A stretch of 64,000 bases of DNA from Kolteria novifilia (GTDB taxonomy: Bacteria > Planctomycetota > Planctomycetia > Kolteriales > Kolteriaceae). The position numbers and the translations under genes are program-made. The stretch lies in assembly GCA_007748055.1 (NCBI GenBank), contig CP036279.1:4712001-4776000 (forward strand), given 5' to 3'. Shown here in pieces: positions 1-10,682 of the stretch. Numbering within the stretch: the first letter of the stretch is position 1; each line of letters begins with the position of its first letter. Under the pieces are notes generated by a model. It searched no databases. It was not told where the DNA came from and worked only from the letters and a program-made list of their open reading frames with translations.

Positions 1-725
1 CGGCGCTGCGACAACTCGGCGTCTACCCCCTGCCGGCCGACTTTCTGCTCTCGGTCGCGATGCCGGTCTTCAACGAGCGGCACACGATTCACGAGATCAT
101 CCGCCGGGTCCGCGCGGTACCGATTCCCAAGGAAATCATCCTCGTCGATGATTGCAGCACCGACGGGACGACCGACATTCTCAAGGAGATGGAAGGACAA
201 CCCGACATCAAGCTCGCTTTCCACTCCAAGAACCAGGGTAAGGGAGCGGGCTTGCGAACGGCGTTCGGCATGGCCAGCGGCGACGTGGTGATCGTTCAGG
301 ACGCCGATCTGGAGTACGATCCCAACGAGTATCCGCGACTGATTCAGCCGATCGTCGATGGTCGGGCCGACGTAGTCTACGGATCGCGGTTCATCGGCGA
401 CGTCACGCGCATCCATCTCTTCTGGCACCGGGTCGCCAACGGCATCCTGACGCTGTTGTCGAACATCTTCACCAACTTGAACCTGACCGACATGGAGACC
501 TGCTACAAGGTCTTCCGCCGGGGCGTGCTCGACGACATCAAGATCCGCCAGAACCGTTTCGGCGTCGAACCGGAACTGACCGCGAAGATCGCCCGGCGCC
601 GCTGCCGGGTCTACGAAATGCCGATCTCCTACCACGGACGCGACTACTCCGAGGGCAAGAAGATCGGACTTCGCGACGCGTTCGACGCTCTCTACTGCAT
701 CGTTCGCTATTCCATCGCGGATTGA
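1..725 (+). CDS. Glycosyltransferase family 2 (DPM1-like), 5' end outside window
   Basis: This is a GT-A fold glycosyltransferase of the polyprenyl-phosphate sugar transferase type. It probably moves a sugar from a nucleotide donor to a lipid phosphate or glycan at the cytoplasmic membrane face. The N-terminal block reads [11 protein letters not shown], then [13 protein letters not shown], the donor-binding QDADLEYDP (DxD type) and YGSRFIG. The internal ATG at position 60 falls inside the conserved first beta strand. The frame is open back to base 3 without a stop, so the true start lies upstream of the window. No C-terminal membrane helices follow, which fits a soluble DPM1-like enzyme. The substrate cannot be told from sequence. 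Confidence 0.85.
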   Translation, partial: ALRQLGVYPLPADFLLSVAMPVFNERHTIHEIIRRVRAVPIPKEIILVDDCSTDGTTDILKEMEGQPDIKLAFHSKNQGKGAGLRTAFGMASGDVVIVQDADLEYDPNEYPRLIQPIVDGRADVVYGSRFIGDVTRIHLFWHRVANGILTLLSNIFTNLNLTDMETCYKVFRRGVLDDIKIRQNRFGVEPELTAKIARRRCRVYEMPISYHGRDYSEGKKIGLRDAFDALYCIVRYSIAD

Positions 726-831
726 GGAGAATCGGCGTCGGGAATCCGATCCGAAGTGGGGAAGTTAGCGGGCTCGCTCGACTCACCGAGCCGAGTCGCG
801 GTCGATCACCGCTTGGGAAGTGGCATCGAGA

Positions 832-951
832 TCAACGGTAGACCTTGTCGCCCCGTACCAGAATCACGGAAACGACGAGCATCACTCCCAGAAAAACGAT
901 CCCCATCGGGCCGTTCAAATAGCCGAAAACTGTCCTGACAAATTGATCCAT
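832..951 (-). CDS. Small single-pass membrane protein, 39 aa
   Basis: A 39-codon frame runs from an ATG at 951 to a TGA at 832. It encodes a short polar N-terminus (MDQFVRTVFGYLNGP), one strongly hydrophobic stretch (MGIVFLGVMLVVSVILV) and a charged end (RGDKVYR), so it would be a bitopic inner-membrane peptide. GAGG lies 5 bases before the ATG. It fills most of the gap between the converging glycosyltransferase and the next plus-strand gene. I do not recognise a family. Support is the hydrophobic pattern, positive-outside-helix charges and the ribosome site. No homologue was checked. Confidence 0.55.
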   Translation of the reverse strand: MDQFVRTVFGYLNGPMGIVFLGVMLVVSVILVRGDKVYR

Positions 952-1148
952 GATGACCTCGTCCGCATGGCTTGCGCGGCTTTCACCGATTGACCCAATA
1001 CACCCTGACTGAAAAGCACCGAGGGGAACGTACCGGTCTACGCAAGTCCTTATACGTCATACGGTTGCTCTAGTGTACTTCATGAAACGGCGCCGAGGAA
1101 AACTTCCTTGGCGCGGGGGCCCGACGGAACCTCAAGGAGTCGATCGCG

Positions 1149-2672
1149 ATGGCAACGGACAGCCTCACCGAAGCGAAGAAACGCCTTGAGCGGGCCTACG
1201 ATCCCGACGCTTTCGAACAGGCCGCGACCGTCTTCGCCCAGCGATCGGCGCGCTATCTTCGTCTCATGCGGCCCCGGCCCGCACCCGCCCTGCCCTGGGC
1301 GGAACCGGAGGCACTTATCGACGTCGCGCGCTCCTGGATCGATCGCGAGCCGCCCCCCATCGTCGAACCCGACGATACCGCGACCTCCTTCCACCGCCTC
1401 GCCGAGACGATCCTGGATCACGGGCACCGGATCCACTCCCCTCACTACATGGGTCATCAGGTTCCACCCCCCGTTCCGGTCACGGGGCTCTTCGCCGCGA
1501 TCGGATCGCTGACCAATCAAGCGATGGCGGTCTACGAGATGGGCCCCTTCACCACCGCGGTCGAACGGGTGATGATCGAGAAGCTCGGCGAATTGGTCGG
1601 ATGGAACCGGGGTGGCTTCGCGGGCATCTGCACGCACGGCGGCTCACTCGCCAACTTAAGCGCCCTCCTCACCGCGCGCCATCGCCACGACAAGGAGTCT
1701 TGGACCAACGGCGTCGACTCGGCGGGACCGACACGCCCGGCGATCATCACCAGTGGCGACAGCCACTACTCCGTCGCTCGCGCCGCCGGCGTGATGGGGA
1801 TCGGAACCTCCCAGGTCCTCAAGGCCCCGGTCGATGCCGAGCGACGGCTCCGGGCCGATAGCGTCCGCCGGGTGCTCGACGAAGCGGACAATTCGGGACT
1901 CGAGGTCTTCGCGCTGGTTGCCTCGGCATGTGCGACCCCGATTGGCGCTTTCGATCCGCTCAAGGAACTCGCCGACGTCGCCCAGGAGCGCGGCATCTGG
2001 TTTCACGTCGACGCCTGTCACGGGGCGAGTGTCCTCTTCTCCCAACGGCACCGGCATCTCGTCGAGGGCATCGATCGGGCCGACTCGGTCGTGTGGGATG
2101 CCCACAAGATGCTCTTCGTCCCGGCTCTGTGTACCTTCGTCCTCTATCGCGACGCCGCCGTCAGCTACGAGACCTTTCAGCAGGACGCCCCCTACCTCTT
2201 CGATGCCGACAATCCCGGGATGGCGGAGTACGACGGGGCGGTCCGAACGCTCGAGTGCACGAAATCCGCGATGGCCCTTCCTCTGTGGGGGCTTTGGTCG
2301 ATCTACGGGCCGGAACTCTTCGAAGACCTGGTCGACGTGACGTTCGCGTTGGGGGCGACCCTCGCGAAATTGCTCGAGGAGAAACCCGACTTTCAACTGA
2401 TGCACAAGCCCGACGGCAACATCGTTTGCTTTCGCCACGTGCCCGAGCAACTCGCGGCGGCGAGCGACGAGGAGCTCTCACGGTTCCAGCAAGGCCTACG
2501 GCGACGGCTGCTCGAATCGTCGCGTTTCTACATCACCGCGACGCGGCTTGAGGGGAATGCCGTTCTTCGCGTCACTCTCATCAATCCCCTCACCGAGCGT
2601 GACCACCTCGAAGGTCTGCTCGACGCCCTTCGCGAAGAGGGAGGTGCGCTGCTCACGGAAGGAGTTGAGTAG
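1149..2672 (+). CDS. Group II pyridoxal-phosphate-dependent amino acid decarboxylase
   Basis: A 507-residue fold-type I PLP enzyme of the aromatic amino acid / diaminobutyrate / glutamate decarboxylase group. The cofactor lysine is K320 in WDAHKM, and the Asp that binds the pyridine nitrogen is D288 in HVDACHG. An N-terminal substrate-mouth motif HSPHYMGHQ is present. The enzyme would release CO2 from an L-amino acid to give an amine. The substrate is not readable from sequence; 2,4-diaminobutyrate-type or tyrosine-type are both possible. AAGGAG lies 9 bases before the ATG. It stands alone, convergent with the alcohol dehydrogenase downstream. Confidence 0.85.
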   Translation: MATDSLTEAKKRLERAYDPDAFEQAATVFAQRSARYLRLMRPRPAPALPWAEPEALIDVARSWIDREPPPIVEPDDTATSFHRLAETILDHGHRIHSPHYMGHQVPPPVPVTGLFAAIGSLTNQAMAVYEMGPFTTAVERVMIEKLGELVGWNRGGFAGICTHGGSLANLSALLTARHRHDKESWTNGVDSAGPTRPAIITSGDSHYSVARAAGVMGIGTSQVLKAPVDAERRLRADSVRRVLDEADNSGLEVFALVASACATPIGAFDPLKELADVAQERGIWFHVDACHGASVLFSQRHRHLVEGIDRADSVVWDAHKMLFVPALCTFVLYRDAAVSYETFQQDAPYLFDADNPGMAEYDGAVRTLECTKSAMALPLWGLWSIYGPELFEDLVDVTFALGATLAKLLEEKPDFQLMHKPDGNIVCFRHVPEQLAAASDEELSRFQQGLRRRLLESSRFYITATRLEGNAVLRVTLINPLTERDHLEGLLDALREEGGALLTEGVE

Positions 2673-2708
2673 GACGACGTCGAGGCGAAAGTATCAGGCT
2701 CTAGCGCT

Positions 2709-2866
2709 CCCCTCTCCCTGTGGGAGAGGCAGCCGCTTGTTCCCCTCTCCCCGTGGGAGAGGCAGCCGCTTGTTCCCCTCTCCCCGTGGGAGAGGGGTTT
2801 GGGGTGAGGGGGTTCCTCTTCGCGAATCACCCCCAGCTTCCCGGGCCAAAATCTCCCTCACCCGTC
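2709..2866. repeat. Interspersed GC-rich element with 33-bp tandem duplication
   Basis: Two 33-bp units (2709 and 2742), each holding a CTCTCCC/GGGAGAG palindrome and the spacer CAGCCGCTTGTT, run into a third palindrome at 2775. From there to 2866 the block (GGGGTTTGGGGTGAGGG, then GCGAATCACCC, then AATCTCCCTCACCCG) matches, in inverse orientation, the block at 20891-20982. It lies between two converging genes and has no coding capacity that looks real. Probably a non-autonomous REP/MITE-like element. Confidence 0.75.
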
Positions 2867-2886
2867 TCTTGCCACTCCCACTCCCC

Positions 2887-3915
2887 CTATGGCTCGACGA
2901 CGATCTTGACGGCTTGGCGACGGCCGGCGGCGAGATCCTCGAAGACTCGCGGCGTCTCTTCCAGCGTGCATGTCCCGGTGATCATGGGCGTCAGATCGAA
3001 TCGCCCCTCGTTGATCCAGGTGACGATTTGTCGGAAGTCCTGGGCGTTGAAGCCGTAGGTTCCGACCAAGTGCTTCTCGTTGCTGGAGATGTGTTGCAGC
3101 GGCAGCGTCACTTCCTTCGCGAGGTTGCCGAGCAACACGACGGTTCCGCCCGGCCGTGCCGCGTCGAGCGCCGTCAGCACCGTCTTCTCGATCCCGACCG
3201 CCTCGATCACCGCGTCGGCCCCGAGCGCCGCGTCGGAGCCATGGTCCTCCTTGAGATGGGCCCGGAGCGTCTCCACGTTCGACGGAATCGCCTTCGCACC
3301 CTGGCGCTCGGCGAGGGCTCGCTTCTCCTCGAGCGGTTCCATCAGGTAGACATCCCACTTGCCCATGACCTTGGCGACCATCGCGAGCGACTGGCCAATC
3401 GTCCCTCCACCGACGATCGCGAGGGTCTTGGCCGACTCGGGCACGTTCGCGAGGGCGTGATAGGAGACCGCGAGCGGCTCGTTGAGCAGCGCCTCGGCGT
3501 AGGGAATCTCGTCGTTGAGGACCGCGAGGTTCTCCGCAGGCACCGAGATGTATTCCGCGAAAGCCCCCACCTTGCCCGTATTGACGCCGAGCACTTTGCG
3601 GTCGGGGCAGCACTGGACCTGGCCCGCCGCGCAAAAGGGACAGGCTCCGCACCCGATGATGTTGAAGGCCGCGACGCGATCGCCGGGCTTCCAGTCGCTG
3701 ACGCCCTCGCCACAGTCAACGACTTCACCCGCGAACTCGTGCCCCATGACTTGCCCGGGCGTACGTCGTCCCGACTCGCCGGTGTAGCCATGGACATCGC
3801 TGCCACAGATTCCACAAGCGGCGACGCGCAGCTTCACTTCACCCGTCTGGGGGCTCGACTCGGGAAGGTCCTCCAAGTGCATTTGGTTCGGGCCATCGTA
3901 GACTATCGCCTTCAT
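2887..3915 (-). CDS. Zinc-dependent medium-chain alcohol/polyol dehydrogenase
   Basis: A 342-residue MDR-family dehydrogenase related to sorbitol and threonine dehydrogenases. Catalytic zinc ligands appear as C37 (CGICGSD) and H59-E60 (GHE). The structural zinc lobe is C89-x2-C92-x2-C95-x7-C103. A Rossmann nucleotide motif (GGGTIG) follows near residue 168. It would oxidise a secondary alcohol or sugar alcohol with NAD(P). The specific substrate is unknown. AAGGAAG lies 6 bases before the ATG. It is divergent from the lnt gene across about 280 bases that must hold both promoters. Confidence 0.88.
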   Translation of the reverse strand: MKAIVYDGPNQMHLEDLPESSPQTGEVKLRVAACGICGSDVHGYTGESGRRTPGQVMGHEFAGEVVDCGEGVSDWKPGDRVAAFNIIGCGACPFCAAGQVQCCPDRKVLGVNTGKVGAFAEYISVPAENLAVLNDEIPYAEALLNEPLAVSYHALANVPESAKTLAIVGGGTIGQSLAMVAKVMGKWDVYLMEPLEEKRALAERQGAKAIPSNVETLRAHLKEDHGSDAALGADAVIEAVGIEKTVLTALDAARPGGTVVLLGNLAKEVTLPLQHISSNEKHLVGTYGFNAQDFRQIVTWINEGRFDLTPMITGTCTLEETPRVFEDLAAGRRQAVKIVVEP

Positions 3916-4196
3916 CGGTTCTTCCTTTCACTCGATCGAGAGTAGGTCGGTCTTTGCGCATCTCGCGCAGGTGGTTACAGTGCTGAAAGGGCAAGTATCT
4001 AGCCCAACGTCTCGGCTCGGTTTGTCGGTCGCGTCGCAATCGTCGCCGACGGGCTCGCGCGGGTCTACCTAGACTCCCCAATCGCCCGCCCATCGCGTCG
4101 TAGACGCTCGAATCGAACCGTACCAGGAACGTGACGCCCCGTGTGGAGCTCATCTACCCCACGTTGGCGGACGGAAGTCACACGACGAGGAACCAG

Positions 4197-6005
4197 ATGA
4201 GCGAATCGGGCACGGTGGCGACTCCCCCAAGTCGACCACGGCCATCCACGGAGAGTTCGTCGACCGCGACGCCCTTGGTCGACCGGGTCCTGTCGCCGTC
4301 GTGGCCTTGGCTGCTGGGAATCCCCAGTCTCGGGGGCGTGCTTCTTTGGGGAAGCTTTTGGTGGCCGGTGCTGACCTGGATCGCCCTGGTTCCCTTCGGC
4401 TGGCTGATCGTCGCCAACGCCGATCGCCGGCTGGTCTATCTCGGAGCCTGGTTTTGCGGGCTGGTCTTCTTCCTACCCGGCGTCCAGTGGCTTCGCTACT
4501 GTGACGATTCCGCGTGGCTCGGATGGTTGCTCCTCGCGACCGCTCTCTCGTTATATGTCCCCGTCTCGCTTTTCGTCGCTCGGCTCCTCTATCGCGGGGC
4601 GAAATTCTCCCTCGTGCTGGCACTGCCGATCGCGTGGGTGGCGTTGGAGTACGTCCGGATGCACGCCTTCACCGGTTTCGGATGGCTCCTCTTGGCTCAC
4701 TCGGTGCACACCTGGCTCCCGGTGATTCAGATCGCCGATCTCGGTGGCGTCTATGCCGTCAGCTTCGTCGTCGCGACGGTCAATGCCGCGATCATCGCCT
4801 CGGTGATGGCCTATCTTCGTCCCTCGACCAGGCGTTGGCAAAGCTACGGCTGGGAGGTCAGCTACGCCATCCTGCTCCTGGTGGCGACACTGATTTACGG
4901 GTCCGATCGCCTCGCACGGGCGAACTTTCGCGAAGGCCCTCGCGTCGGGCTGGTTCAAACCAACCTCCCGCAAAGCCTCAAGGATACTGACTGGGAGCGG
5001 ACGTTGATGCACGCGATCGAGGTGACTCGGCCGCTATCGCAAAGCGACGCCGACGTCGTGATCTGGCCGGAGACGAGCTACCCCTATTCCTTCGGCGATA
5101 TCGACGAAAGCCTCGACGACCTCCAACTCGACCAGTCGAGGATTGCCCGTCGCGGCCACCTCTTTCCCCCGGACGACAAGCAAGTCCAAGCCCAAGCCAG
5201 CTACGGCGAACTCGTTCGCTACAGCATGATGAACAACCGCCGCGAACTCGATCGGATGACCGACGAACTTGGACGTCCCTTGCTCATCGGCGGCATTCGC
5301 CACGTCTACGAGCCGAAGACCTCGTATCGCTACAATTCTTCGGTCCTCTTCGCACCCAAGAAGGGGGAAGTCGGCCACTACGACAAGCTCCACCTCGTCC
5401 CCTTCGGCGAGTACCTGCCGCTCGAGGAGACCCTTCCCTTCCTCGCGATCCTGATGCCTTACGAGCCGACGCTCGAGTTCGGACTCGACCCGGCCAAGGA
5501 CTATCAGACCATCCACGACGATGGCCTGAACATCGCGTCGCTCATCTGTTTCGAGGACACGATCCCCGACATCGCCCGCAATTTCGCCGCTCGACAGACC
5601 TCCGAGAAACCGATCGACTTCTTCGTCAACCAATCCAACGACGGCTGGTTCCACGCCTCGGAGGAGGCCGATCAGCACCTCGCCGCGGGGCTCTTCCGCT
5701 GCGTCGAATGCCGAACGCCCATGGTCCGGGCCTCCAACACTGGCTATTCGGGCCTCGTCGACGGCAACGGTCAGATTGTCCAGCTCCTCGAAGGCACCGA
5801 CGCCGCCGATGGCACCAAGCTGAACAAGGGCGTGCAAGGAACGCTGGTGACCACGGTTCCGCTCGATAACCGGTCGTCTCTCTATGTTTCGCTCGGCGAC
5901 TGGCTGCCGATCGTCTGCTTCGTGCTGATCGGCATCGGCCTGTTCATGTCCCAAGTCCACGGGATCCGTCTCACGCCCCCGAGCCTTCGCAAGCGCAAAG
6001 AGTGA
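4197..6005 (+). CDS. lnt: Apolipoprotein N-acyltransferase
   Basis: A 602-residue inner-membrane enzyme that N-acylates the N-terminal cysteine of lipoproteins, the last step of lipoprotein maturation. The first half carries several membrane helices. The second half is a nitrilase-like domain with the expected triad: E292 (IWPETSYP), K397 (YDKLHLVPFGEYLP) and C451 (LICFED). A final hydrophobic helix sits near the C-terminus. The frame opens at 4131, but the ATG at 4197 has GAGG 6 bases upstream and is preferred. It fits the many lipobox proteins encoded in this window. An insertion between the Glu and Lys blocks makes it longer than E. coli Lnt (512 residues). Confidence 0.93.
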   Translation: MSESGTVATPPSRPRPSTESSSTATPLVDRVLSPSWPWLLGIPSLGGVLLWGSFWWPVLTWIALVPFGWLIVANADRRLVYLGAWFCGLVFFLPGVQWLRYCDDSAWLGWLLLATALSLYVPVSLFVARLLYRGAKFSLVLALPIAWVALEYVRMHAFTGFGWLLLAHSVHTWLPVIQIADLGGVYAVSFVVATVNAAIIASVMAYLRPSTRRWQSYGWEVSYAILLLVATLIYGSDRLARANFREGPRVGLVQTNLPQSLKDTDWERTLMHAIEVTRPLSQSDADVVIWPETSYPYSFGDIDESLDDLQLDQSRIARRGHLFPPDDKQVQAQASYGELVRYSMMNNRRELDRMTDELGRPLLIGGIRHVYEPKTSYRYNSSVLFAPKKGEVGHYDKLHLVPFGEYLPLEETLPFLAILMPYEPTLEFGLDPAKDYQTIHDDGLNIASLICFEDTIPDIARNFAARQTSEKPIDFFVNQSNDGWFHASEEADQHLAAGLFRCVECRTPMVRASNTGYSGLVDGNGQIVQLLEGTDAADGTKLNKGVQGTLVTTVPLDNRSSLYVSLGDWLPIVCFVLIGIGLFMSQVHGIRLTPPSLRKRKE

Positions 6006-6358
6006 CCTTCGCGAAATCAGACTCAAGCGCTCGGCAGATCGTCGCGACTCCAGGCATCGGTCCGGTGTCGCCGCCTGTCCTACCCAGCCAGACACCATTC
6101 CACCCTTAATGGATTAGGTCACTCGGCGCCCCCCATGCTGCATCCAGCCTTCTCCAGCCCTCCATCTTTCGGAAAAGATGGACGAAATTGAACACGTTCT
6201 CTTGCCCATTCCAGTAGGAGTACTATGGTTGTGCAACCGACGTCGCCAGAGAGGTACGTCGTACTACGACTGAACCACCTATGCTTGTCACTACAACATG
6301 CTCGTCCAGTAGATTTGAGGATCATTGACTCGGGAAACACCTTACGCGATGGGCATCA
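6006..6358. other. Intergenic, no clear features
   Basis: About 350 bases between lnt and the exported protein. AT content is somewhat higher than in the flanks around 6180-6330, so promoter elements for the signalling operon probably lie here. I could not pick a convincing -35/-10 pair or terminator. Confidence 0.5.
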
Positions 6359-7396
6359 ATGGGATCATCACATCACCGGTCAATCTGCTGTTGGTGGAGC
6401 GGGCTGACTTTCTTGGTGGGCTCCTTCACCACATTCGCGGTCGCTCAGGACGGGCCAGTCGCCGAAACGGCGGCGACTCGCTCCGCTCCCGACGACGCCC
6501 GGAAGAGAGTCGATGCGACAACTCCCGCCGATCTCGCGGTCGCTGTCAGTCACTTGAACCAATCGCTCGAGCTACTTCGAGAGCTCATGGGCCGCCCCGT
6601 GAACACGCAGGGCAAGCTGCGTTTGAGGGGAGCGGCTCCGCGCGAGGTCTACTTCCTCGCCCGAACGCTCTTCCGTAAGGCCGATCGCCTAAGCGCCGAA
6701 CGAACCCATGAACACGGCGCCGAACTCGACACTCCCGAAGGGGAGATCACCGCGGCCGATGTCCTCGAGGTAATTGACCAAGCCCAGCGGCGAGTCGACC
6801 GGGTCCTCCAGCGAATCGATCCCGACGCGACCCTTCCCCCATCCGCGCCCAGGACCGCCGCGGACTACGACCAACTTAGCCAGGAAATCGTCCAGGCGAA
6901 CCGACAGCTCAATTTGCTCTTGGACCGGCGGTTCTCACCGAACGACGTCTACGAGAACGTGACGACAGGCATCAGCTACGCCGCCCGCTTGTTGGCGGAG
7001 TTCCCCGGTGCCCAGCGTGTTCTCGCTCCCCCCGAATTCGAGAGCAGAAAGCGACCGGCCAATGTCTATCGACGGTTGATCGAGTGCTTTGGTCGAATCC
7101 GAATCATTTCCGAGGCCTCCGGGGTGCAAACGATGACGCTCGACGTCGACGAGGAGGCGATCGACCGGGCGACGCCGAGTGACGTCTACGACATCGCTTC
7201 GATTCTGGTGGCGGAATTGGCTGATCTCCATCGACGGTTGCCTGATTCACATCCGCCGAGGCGCGTCGTCTATCCGGGTCAGAAACTTCCCTCGCATGTC
7301 TTCCAGCGGGTGGGACTGCTGGAAAAACAACTGGTCGAGCTCGAGAAACTCGTTCAACAACACCCCCAATGGCTCCACCATGACAACTCCCAGTAG
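6359..7396 (+). CDS. Exported protein of unknown function, first gene of signalling operon
   Basis: A 345-residue protein with an N-terminal signal peptide (hydrophobic [19 protein letters not shown], likely cut after AVA or AQ). The mature part is helical, rich in Leu, Arg and Glu, with no membrane helix after the signal. I do not recognise a domain. Its 3' end overlaps the hybrid kinase start by 17 bases, which suggests translational coupling. Because the kinase has an extracytoplasmic sensor region, this secreted protein could be its ligand-binding partner. That is inference from gene order only. Confidence 0.7.
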   Translation: MGSSHHRSICCWWSGLTFLVGSFTTFAVAQDGPVAETAATRSAPDDARKRVDATTPADLAVAVSHLNQSLELLRELMGRPVNTQGKLRLRGAAPREVYFLARTLFRKADRLSAERTHEHGAELDTPEGEITAADVLEVIDQAQRRVDRVLQRIDPDATLPPSAPRTAADYDQLSQEIVQANRQLNLLLDRRFSPNDVYENVTTGISYAARLLAEFPGAQRVLAPPEFESRKRPANVYRRLIECFGRIRIISEASGVQTMTLDVDEEAIDRATPSDVYDIASILVAELADLHRRLPDSHPPRRVVYPGQKLPSHVFQRVGLLEKQLVELEKLVQQHPQWLHHDNSQ

Positions 7397-10300
7397 GACC
7401 CTGCTCGCGTCGGAATCCGCTCGTCGAACCGGCGACGGGACCCGAACTCGGACCACAATTCGAGGCCGGCTGATACGCTCGCATCTGCTCGTGGCGTCGA
7501 TCGGGTTGGCGTCACTGGTGGTGCTGCTGCCGGTGATGAACGGGCTTCGGGACTACGCGGTGGTGGTCGCGACGAACCGCGCCCCGACCGCCCAGCTTTC
7601 GACACGGGCGCTGGCGGGACTCAACCGCTCCCTGGCGGCGCTACGAGCTTGGATGATTGTCGCCGACCCGACTCATCGGTTCGAACGACATGAGGCGTGG
7701 AACACCGAGATTCTCCCCGCGATACGGCGGATGGAAACGTTGAGCCCGACTTGGACCAACCCCCTCAATCGCGAGCGACTCGCCCAGATTCAATCCCGGA
7801 TGGAGGATCTGCAAGAGCTGCAGTGGTGGATCGAGGATATGGTGCACGAACCGGGAAACGAGCCGGCGCGCCTGATCTTCGATGTCGATTTGCTACCGAT
7901 CTGCAACGCGATCACGGCGGCAATCTCCTCCACCGTGGAACTGGAAAGCCAGCTTCCCCCGAGCCGCAAGCGGCAACGGCGGCTGACGGACCTGGCAAGC
8001 TTGCAGTCTCAGTTCGCGGCCGCTCACCAAGAACTGCTCTCGTACATCGAACGAGGACTGCCGTCCGATCGACAGGAAGCCGTCCGCATGTTCTCCCTCG
8101 CGCGAGAGCAGGCCTCACGGGTTTTCTCCCCCCAAGCGACCTCCGAGGGCGACCTCGCTGAACTGGTCGCGTTCACTCCGACGGCGATGGACTCCTACTG
8201 GCACTATGCCAAGGTCGCGATTGCCGAACGTGAACGAGACGGTGGCAACGTGGCGGCGTCCATTTTCAAGGAACAGGCTGTTCCGACGGCGCGGGCGATC
8301 ACTGGGTTGCTCCAACAGATGTCGACCAACCAAGAGTATCTAATGATCAAGGACACTGATGCGATCGTCGCGGTCAGCCGCATCGCGTTCGTCCTGGCGT
8401 TGGCCTCCATCGCGCTCGTCGCGGTGGCCGCGCTGACGATCTCAATCTGGCGTGCCCGCGAACTGTCCGAGCCGATCACGACGCTCGCCGCGGCATCCGC
8501 CGAGTTGGCCGAGGGTCGCTGGCTCGAGAGGATTCCGGTCGTTACCGACGACGAGTTGGGATTCCTGACGGAGACCTTCAACCGCATGGGCAAGAACCTG
8601 CGGGAGGCCTACCAGGAGTTGGCGTCCGCCAAGGAGGTCGCCGAGTCCGCCAACGTCGCCAAGAGTGACTTCCTCTCCAACATGAGCCATGAGATCCGCA
8701 CCCCCCTCAATGGCATCATCGGGATGACTCAGATTCTGCTCGACAACCCGGCAACCCCCGAGCAAAAGGATCGCTTGCGCGTCGTCGAGGAGTGTTCCAC
8801 CTCGCTGCTCGAACTCGTTAACGACATCCTCGACTTCTCCAAGATCGAAGCGGGACAACTGAACCTCGACACCGGGCCCTTCGACTTGTGGCGTCTGTCC
8901 GATTCGGTCGCCGACGTCGTGCGGCAACGCGCAGCTTCGAAAGGTTTGGAGTTGGTGTTTGGCATCGCGCCCAACTGCCCACGCTTTCTCATCGGCGACT
9001 CGATGCGGCTGAGGCAGGTCCTGATCAACCTGGTCGGCAATGCGGTCAAGTTCACCGAGCGGGGACATGTCTACTTCCACGTCGAGTCGTTCGAAAACGG
9101 CGCAGACCGATCCAAGCTTCGCTTTTCGGTCGAGGACACCGGCATCGGCATGACGGACGCCACGATGTCGCGACTCTTTCAGCGCTTCGAGCAAGGCAAC
9201 ACGTCCACGACGCGCCGCTACGGCGGCACGGGGTTGGGGCTGGCCATCAGCCGCCGACTGGTCGAGATGATGGGCGGTACGATCGAAGTGGCGAGTTGTG
9301 TCGATCGGGGATCGCGGTTCTGGTTCGAGGTCGAACTCCCCCACGGCAATCCGATCGCGGAGAAACCGCGGAAAGTCGACATCACGGGAGTGCCGATCCT
9401 CGTGGTCGACGACAATCTGGTCAATCGTCGCGTCCTGACCGAACAACTCGGGAGTTGGGGATGCGCGGTCACGGCCGTGACGTCGGCCGCCGAGGCGATG
9501 GAGGCATTGACGACCGCCGCCAACCAGGACAAGCCCTTCTCCCTGGCGATTCTCGACCACGACATGCCGGACGTCGACGGGATCATGCTTGCCCAGTTGA
9601 TCCGTACCTCGCCGAGTCTTCAAGGGCTCACGCTGATCATGCTCACCTCGATCGGCACCCACGGCGGCAATGTCGAGTATCAGGAGCTCGGCTTCTCGGC
9701 CTGGCTGGTCAAGCCGGTCACGATCTCCAAGCTCTTCGAAGCCGTCACTCGTGTCAGGGCGTTCGGAAGTCCATCGCCCCTTGCTCCCGCCACCTCGCCA
9801 GCAAGAGAGGAAGAGTCGGAAGCCTTCTTCAAGGATCAATTCAACGCTCGCGCCCTGGTCACTGATGATGTGACCGTGAATCAAACGATCGCCCAGTACG
9901 CCCTCGAGAGTCTGGGATGTGAGGTCGCATTGGCCTCCAATGGTCAGGAGGCTGTCGACGCAGTGCGCGACGGTCACTTCGACGTCGTCTTCATGGATTG
10001 CGAAATGCCCGTGATGGACGGGTTTGACGCGACGCGAGCGATTCGCCAACTCTACGATGATCGTCCCGATGAACGTCCGACGATCATCGCGATGACCGCC
10101 CGCGCCCTCAAAGGCGAGCGAGAACACTGCCTCGAGGCCGGAATGGACGACTACCTCTCCAAACCGGTCAAACTCGAGTCCTTTCACCGTATGCTGTCGA
10201 AGTGGTGTGTCGCGTCGCTGCCGATTTCGATCGACTCCGACGAGCCCCCGACGGGCCCCCCTTCGCCAACCGATATTGGCGCCCCTCCCGAGAACGGCTC

Positions 10301-10682
10301 CGACAACGACCCGGAGATTCCCGTTCTCGATCGCACCACGCTCGACTCGCTGCGAAACATGGTTCAAGCCGACGCGGCCTTCACCAAGATTCTCAGCGTC
10401 TTTCGCGAAAGTGGCTCGGCGACGATCGACGAACTGAAGACGGCGGCCGACGCGGGCAACGTCGACGAGGTCGGCAAGTTGGCCCACCGACTGAAAGGGT
10501 CGAGCTCCAACCTTGGCGCGACATCTCTCTCCAACCTCGCCCGTCAGATCGAACGGTCGGCGAAAGCGGGAGAACTCGACGAGCTACAAACCGCCTACGA
10601 GTCACTGAACGTGGCTTATCGTCAGTTTGAAAAGGAACTCTCTTGCTACCAGGAAGACCATGAAAGCACTTATTGCCGATGA
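7380..10682 (+). CDS. Hybrid histidine kinase with two receivers and an HPt domain
   Basis: An 1100-residue phosphorelay protein. Order: a membrane helix near residues 40-60, an extracytoplasmic helical sensor of about 280 residues, a second helix ([18 protein letters not shown]), HAMP, HisKA with H437 ([13 protein letters not shown]), HATPase_c ([18 protein letters not shown]), receiver 1 with D726 (LDHDMP), receiver 2 with D873 (MDCEMP), and a C-terminal HPt with H1036 ([11 protein letters not shown]). The layout resembles BarA with a duplicated receiver. The frame is open from 7179, but ATG 7380 gives a sensible N-terminus. Receiver 1 and 2 both keep the phosphoacceptor. It overlaps genes on both sides, so it is likely co-transcribed with the diguanylate cyclase. 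Confidence 0.92.
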   Translation: MTTPSRTLLASESARRTGDGTRTRTTIRGRLIRSHLLVASIGLASLVVLLPVMNGLRDYAVVVATNRAPTAQLSTRALAGLNRSLAALRAWMIVADPTHRFERHEAWNTEILPAIRRMETLSPTWTNPLNRERLAQIQSRMEDLQELQWWIEDMVHEPGNEPARLIFDVDLLPICNAITAAISSTVELESQLPPSRKRQRRLTDLASLQSQFAAAHQELLSYIERGLPSDRQEAVRMFSLAREQASRVFSPQATSEGDLAELVAFTPTAMDSYWHYAKVAIAERERDGGNVAASIFKEQAVPTARAITGLLQQMSTNQEYLMIKDTDAIVAVSRIAFVLALASIALVAVAALTISIWRARELSEPITTLAAASAELAEGRWLERIPVVTDDELGFLTETFNRMGKNLREAYQELASAKEVAESANVAKSDFLSNMSHEIRTPLNGIIGMTQILLDNPATPEQKDRLRVVEECSTSLLELVNDILDFSKIEAGQLNLDTGPFDLWRLSDSVADVVRQRAASKGLELVFGIAPNCPRFLIGDSMRLRQVLINLVGNAVKFTERGHVYFHVESFENGADRSKLRFSVEDTGIGMTDATMSRLFQRFEQGNTSTTRRYGGTGLGLAISRRLVEMMGGTIEVASCVDRGSRFWFEVELPHGNPIAEKPRKVDITGVPILVVDDNLVNRRVLTEQLGSWGCAVTAVTSAAEAMEALTTAANQDKPFSLAILDHDMPDVDGIMLAQLIRTSPSLQGLTLIMLTSIGTHGGNVEYQELGFSAWLVKPVTISKLFEAVTRVRAFGSPSPLAPATSPAREEESEAFFKDQFNARALVTDDVTVNQTIAQYALESLGCEVALASNGQEAVDAVRDGHFDVVFMDCEMPVMDGFDATRAIRQLYDDRPDERPTIIAMTARALKGEREHCLEAGMDDYLSKPVKLESFHRMLSKWCVASLPISIDSDEPPTGPPSPTDIGAPPENGSDNDPEIPVLDRTTLDSLRNMVQADAAFTKILSVFRESGSATIDELKTAADAGNVDEVGKLAHRLKGSSSNLGATSLSNLARQIERSAKAGELDELQTAYESLNVAYRQFEKELSCYQEDHESTYCR

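Noticed and set aside
2548-3945. 465-aa open frame over the alcohol dehydrogenase
   Set aside because: It is antisense to the dehydrogenase and overlaps the decarboxylase end and a repeat; composition is shadow-like.
8442-10487. 681-aa open frame opposite the hybrid kinase
   Set aside because: Antisense to a well-supported kinase and rich in Arg/Gly/His, the usual shadow of GC-rich coding sequence.
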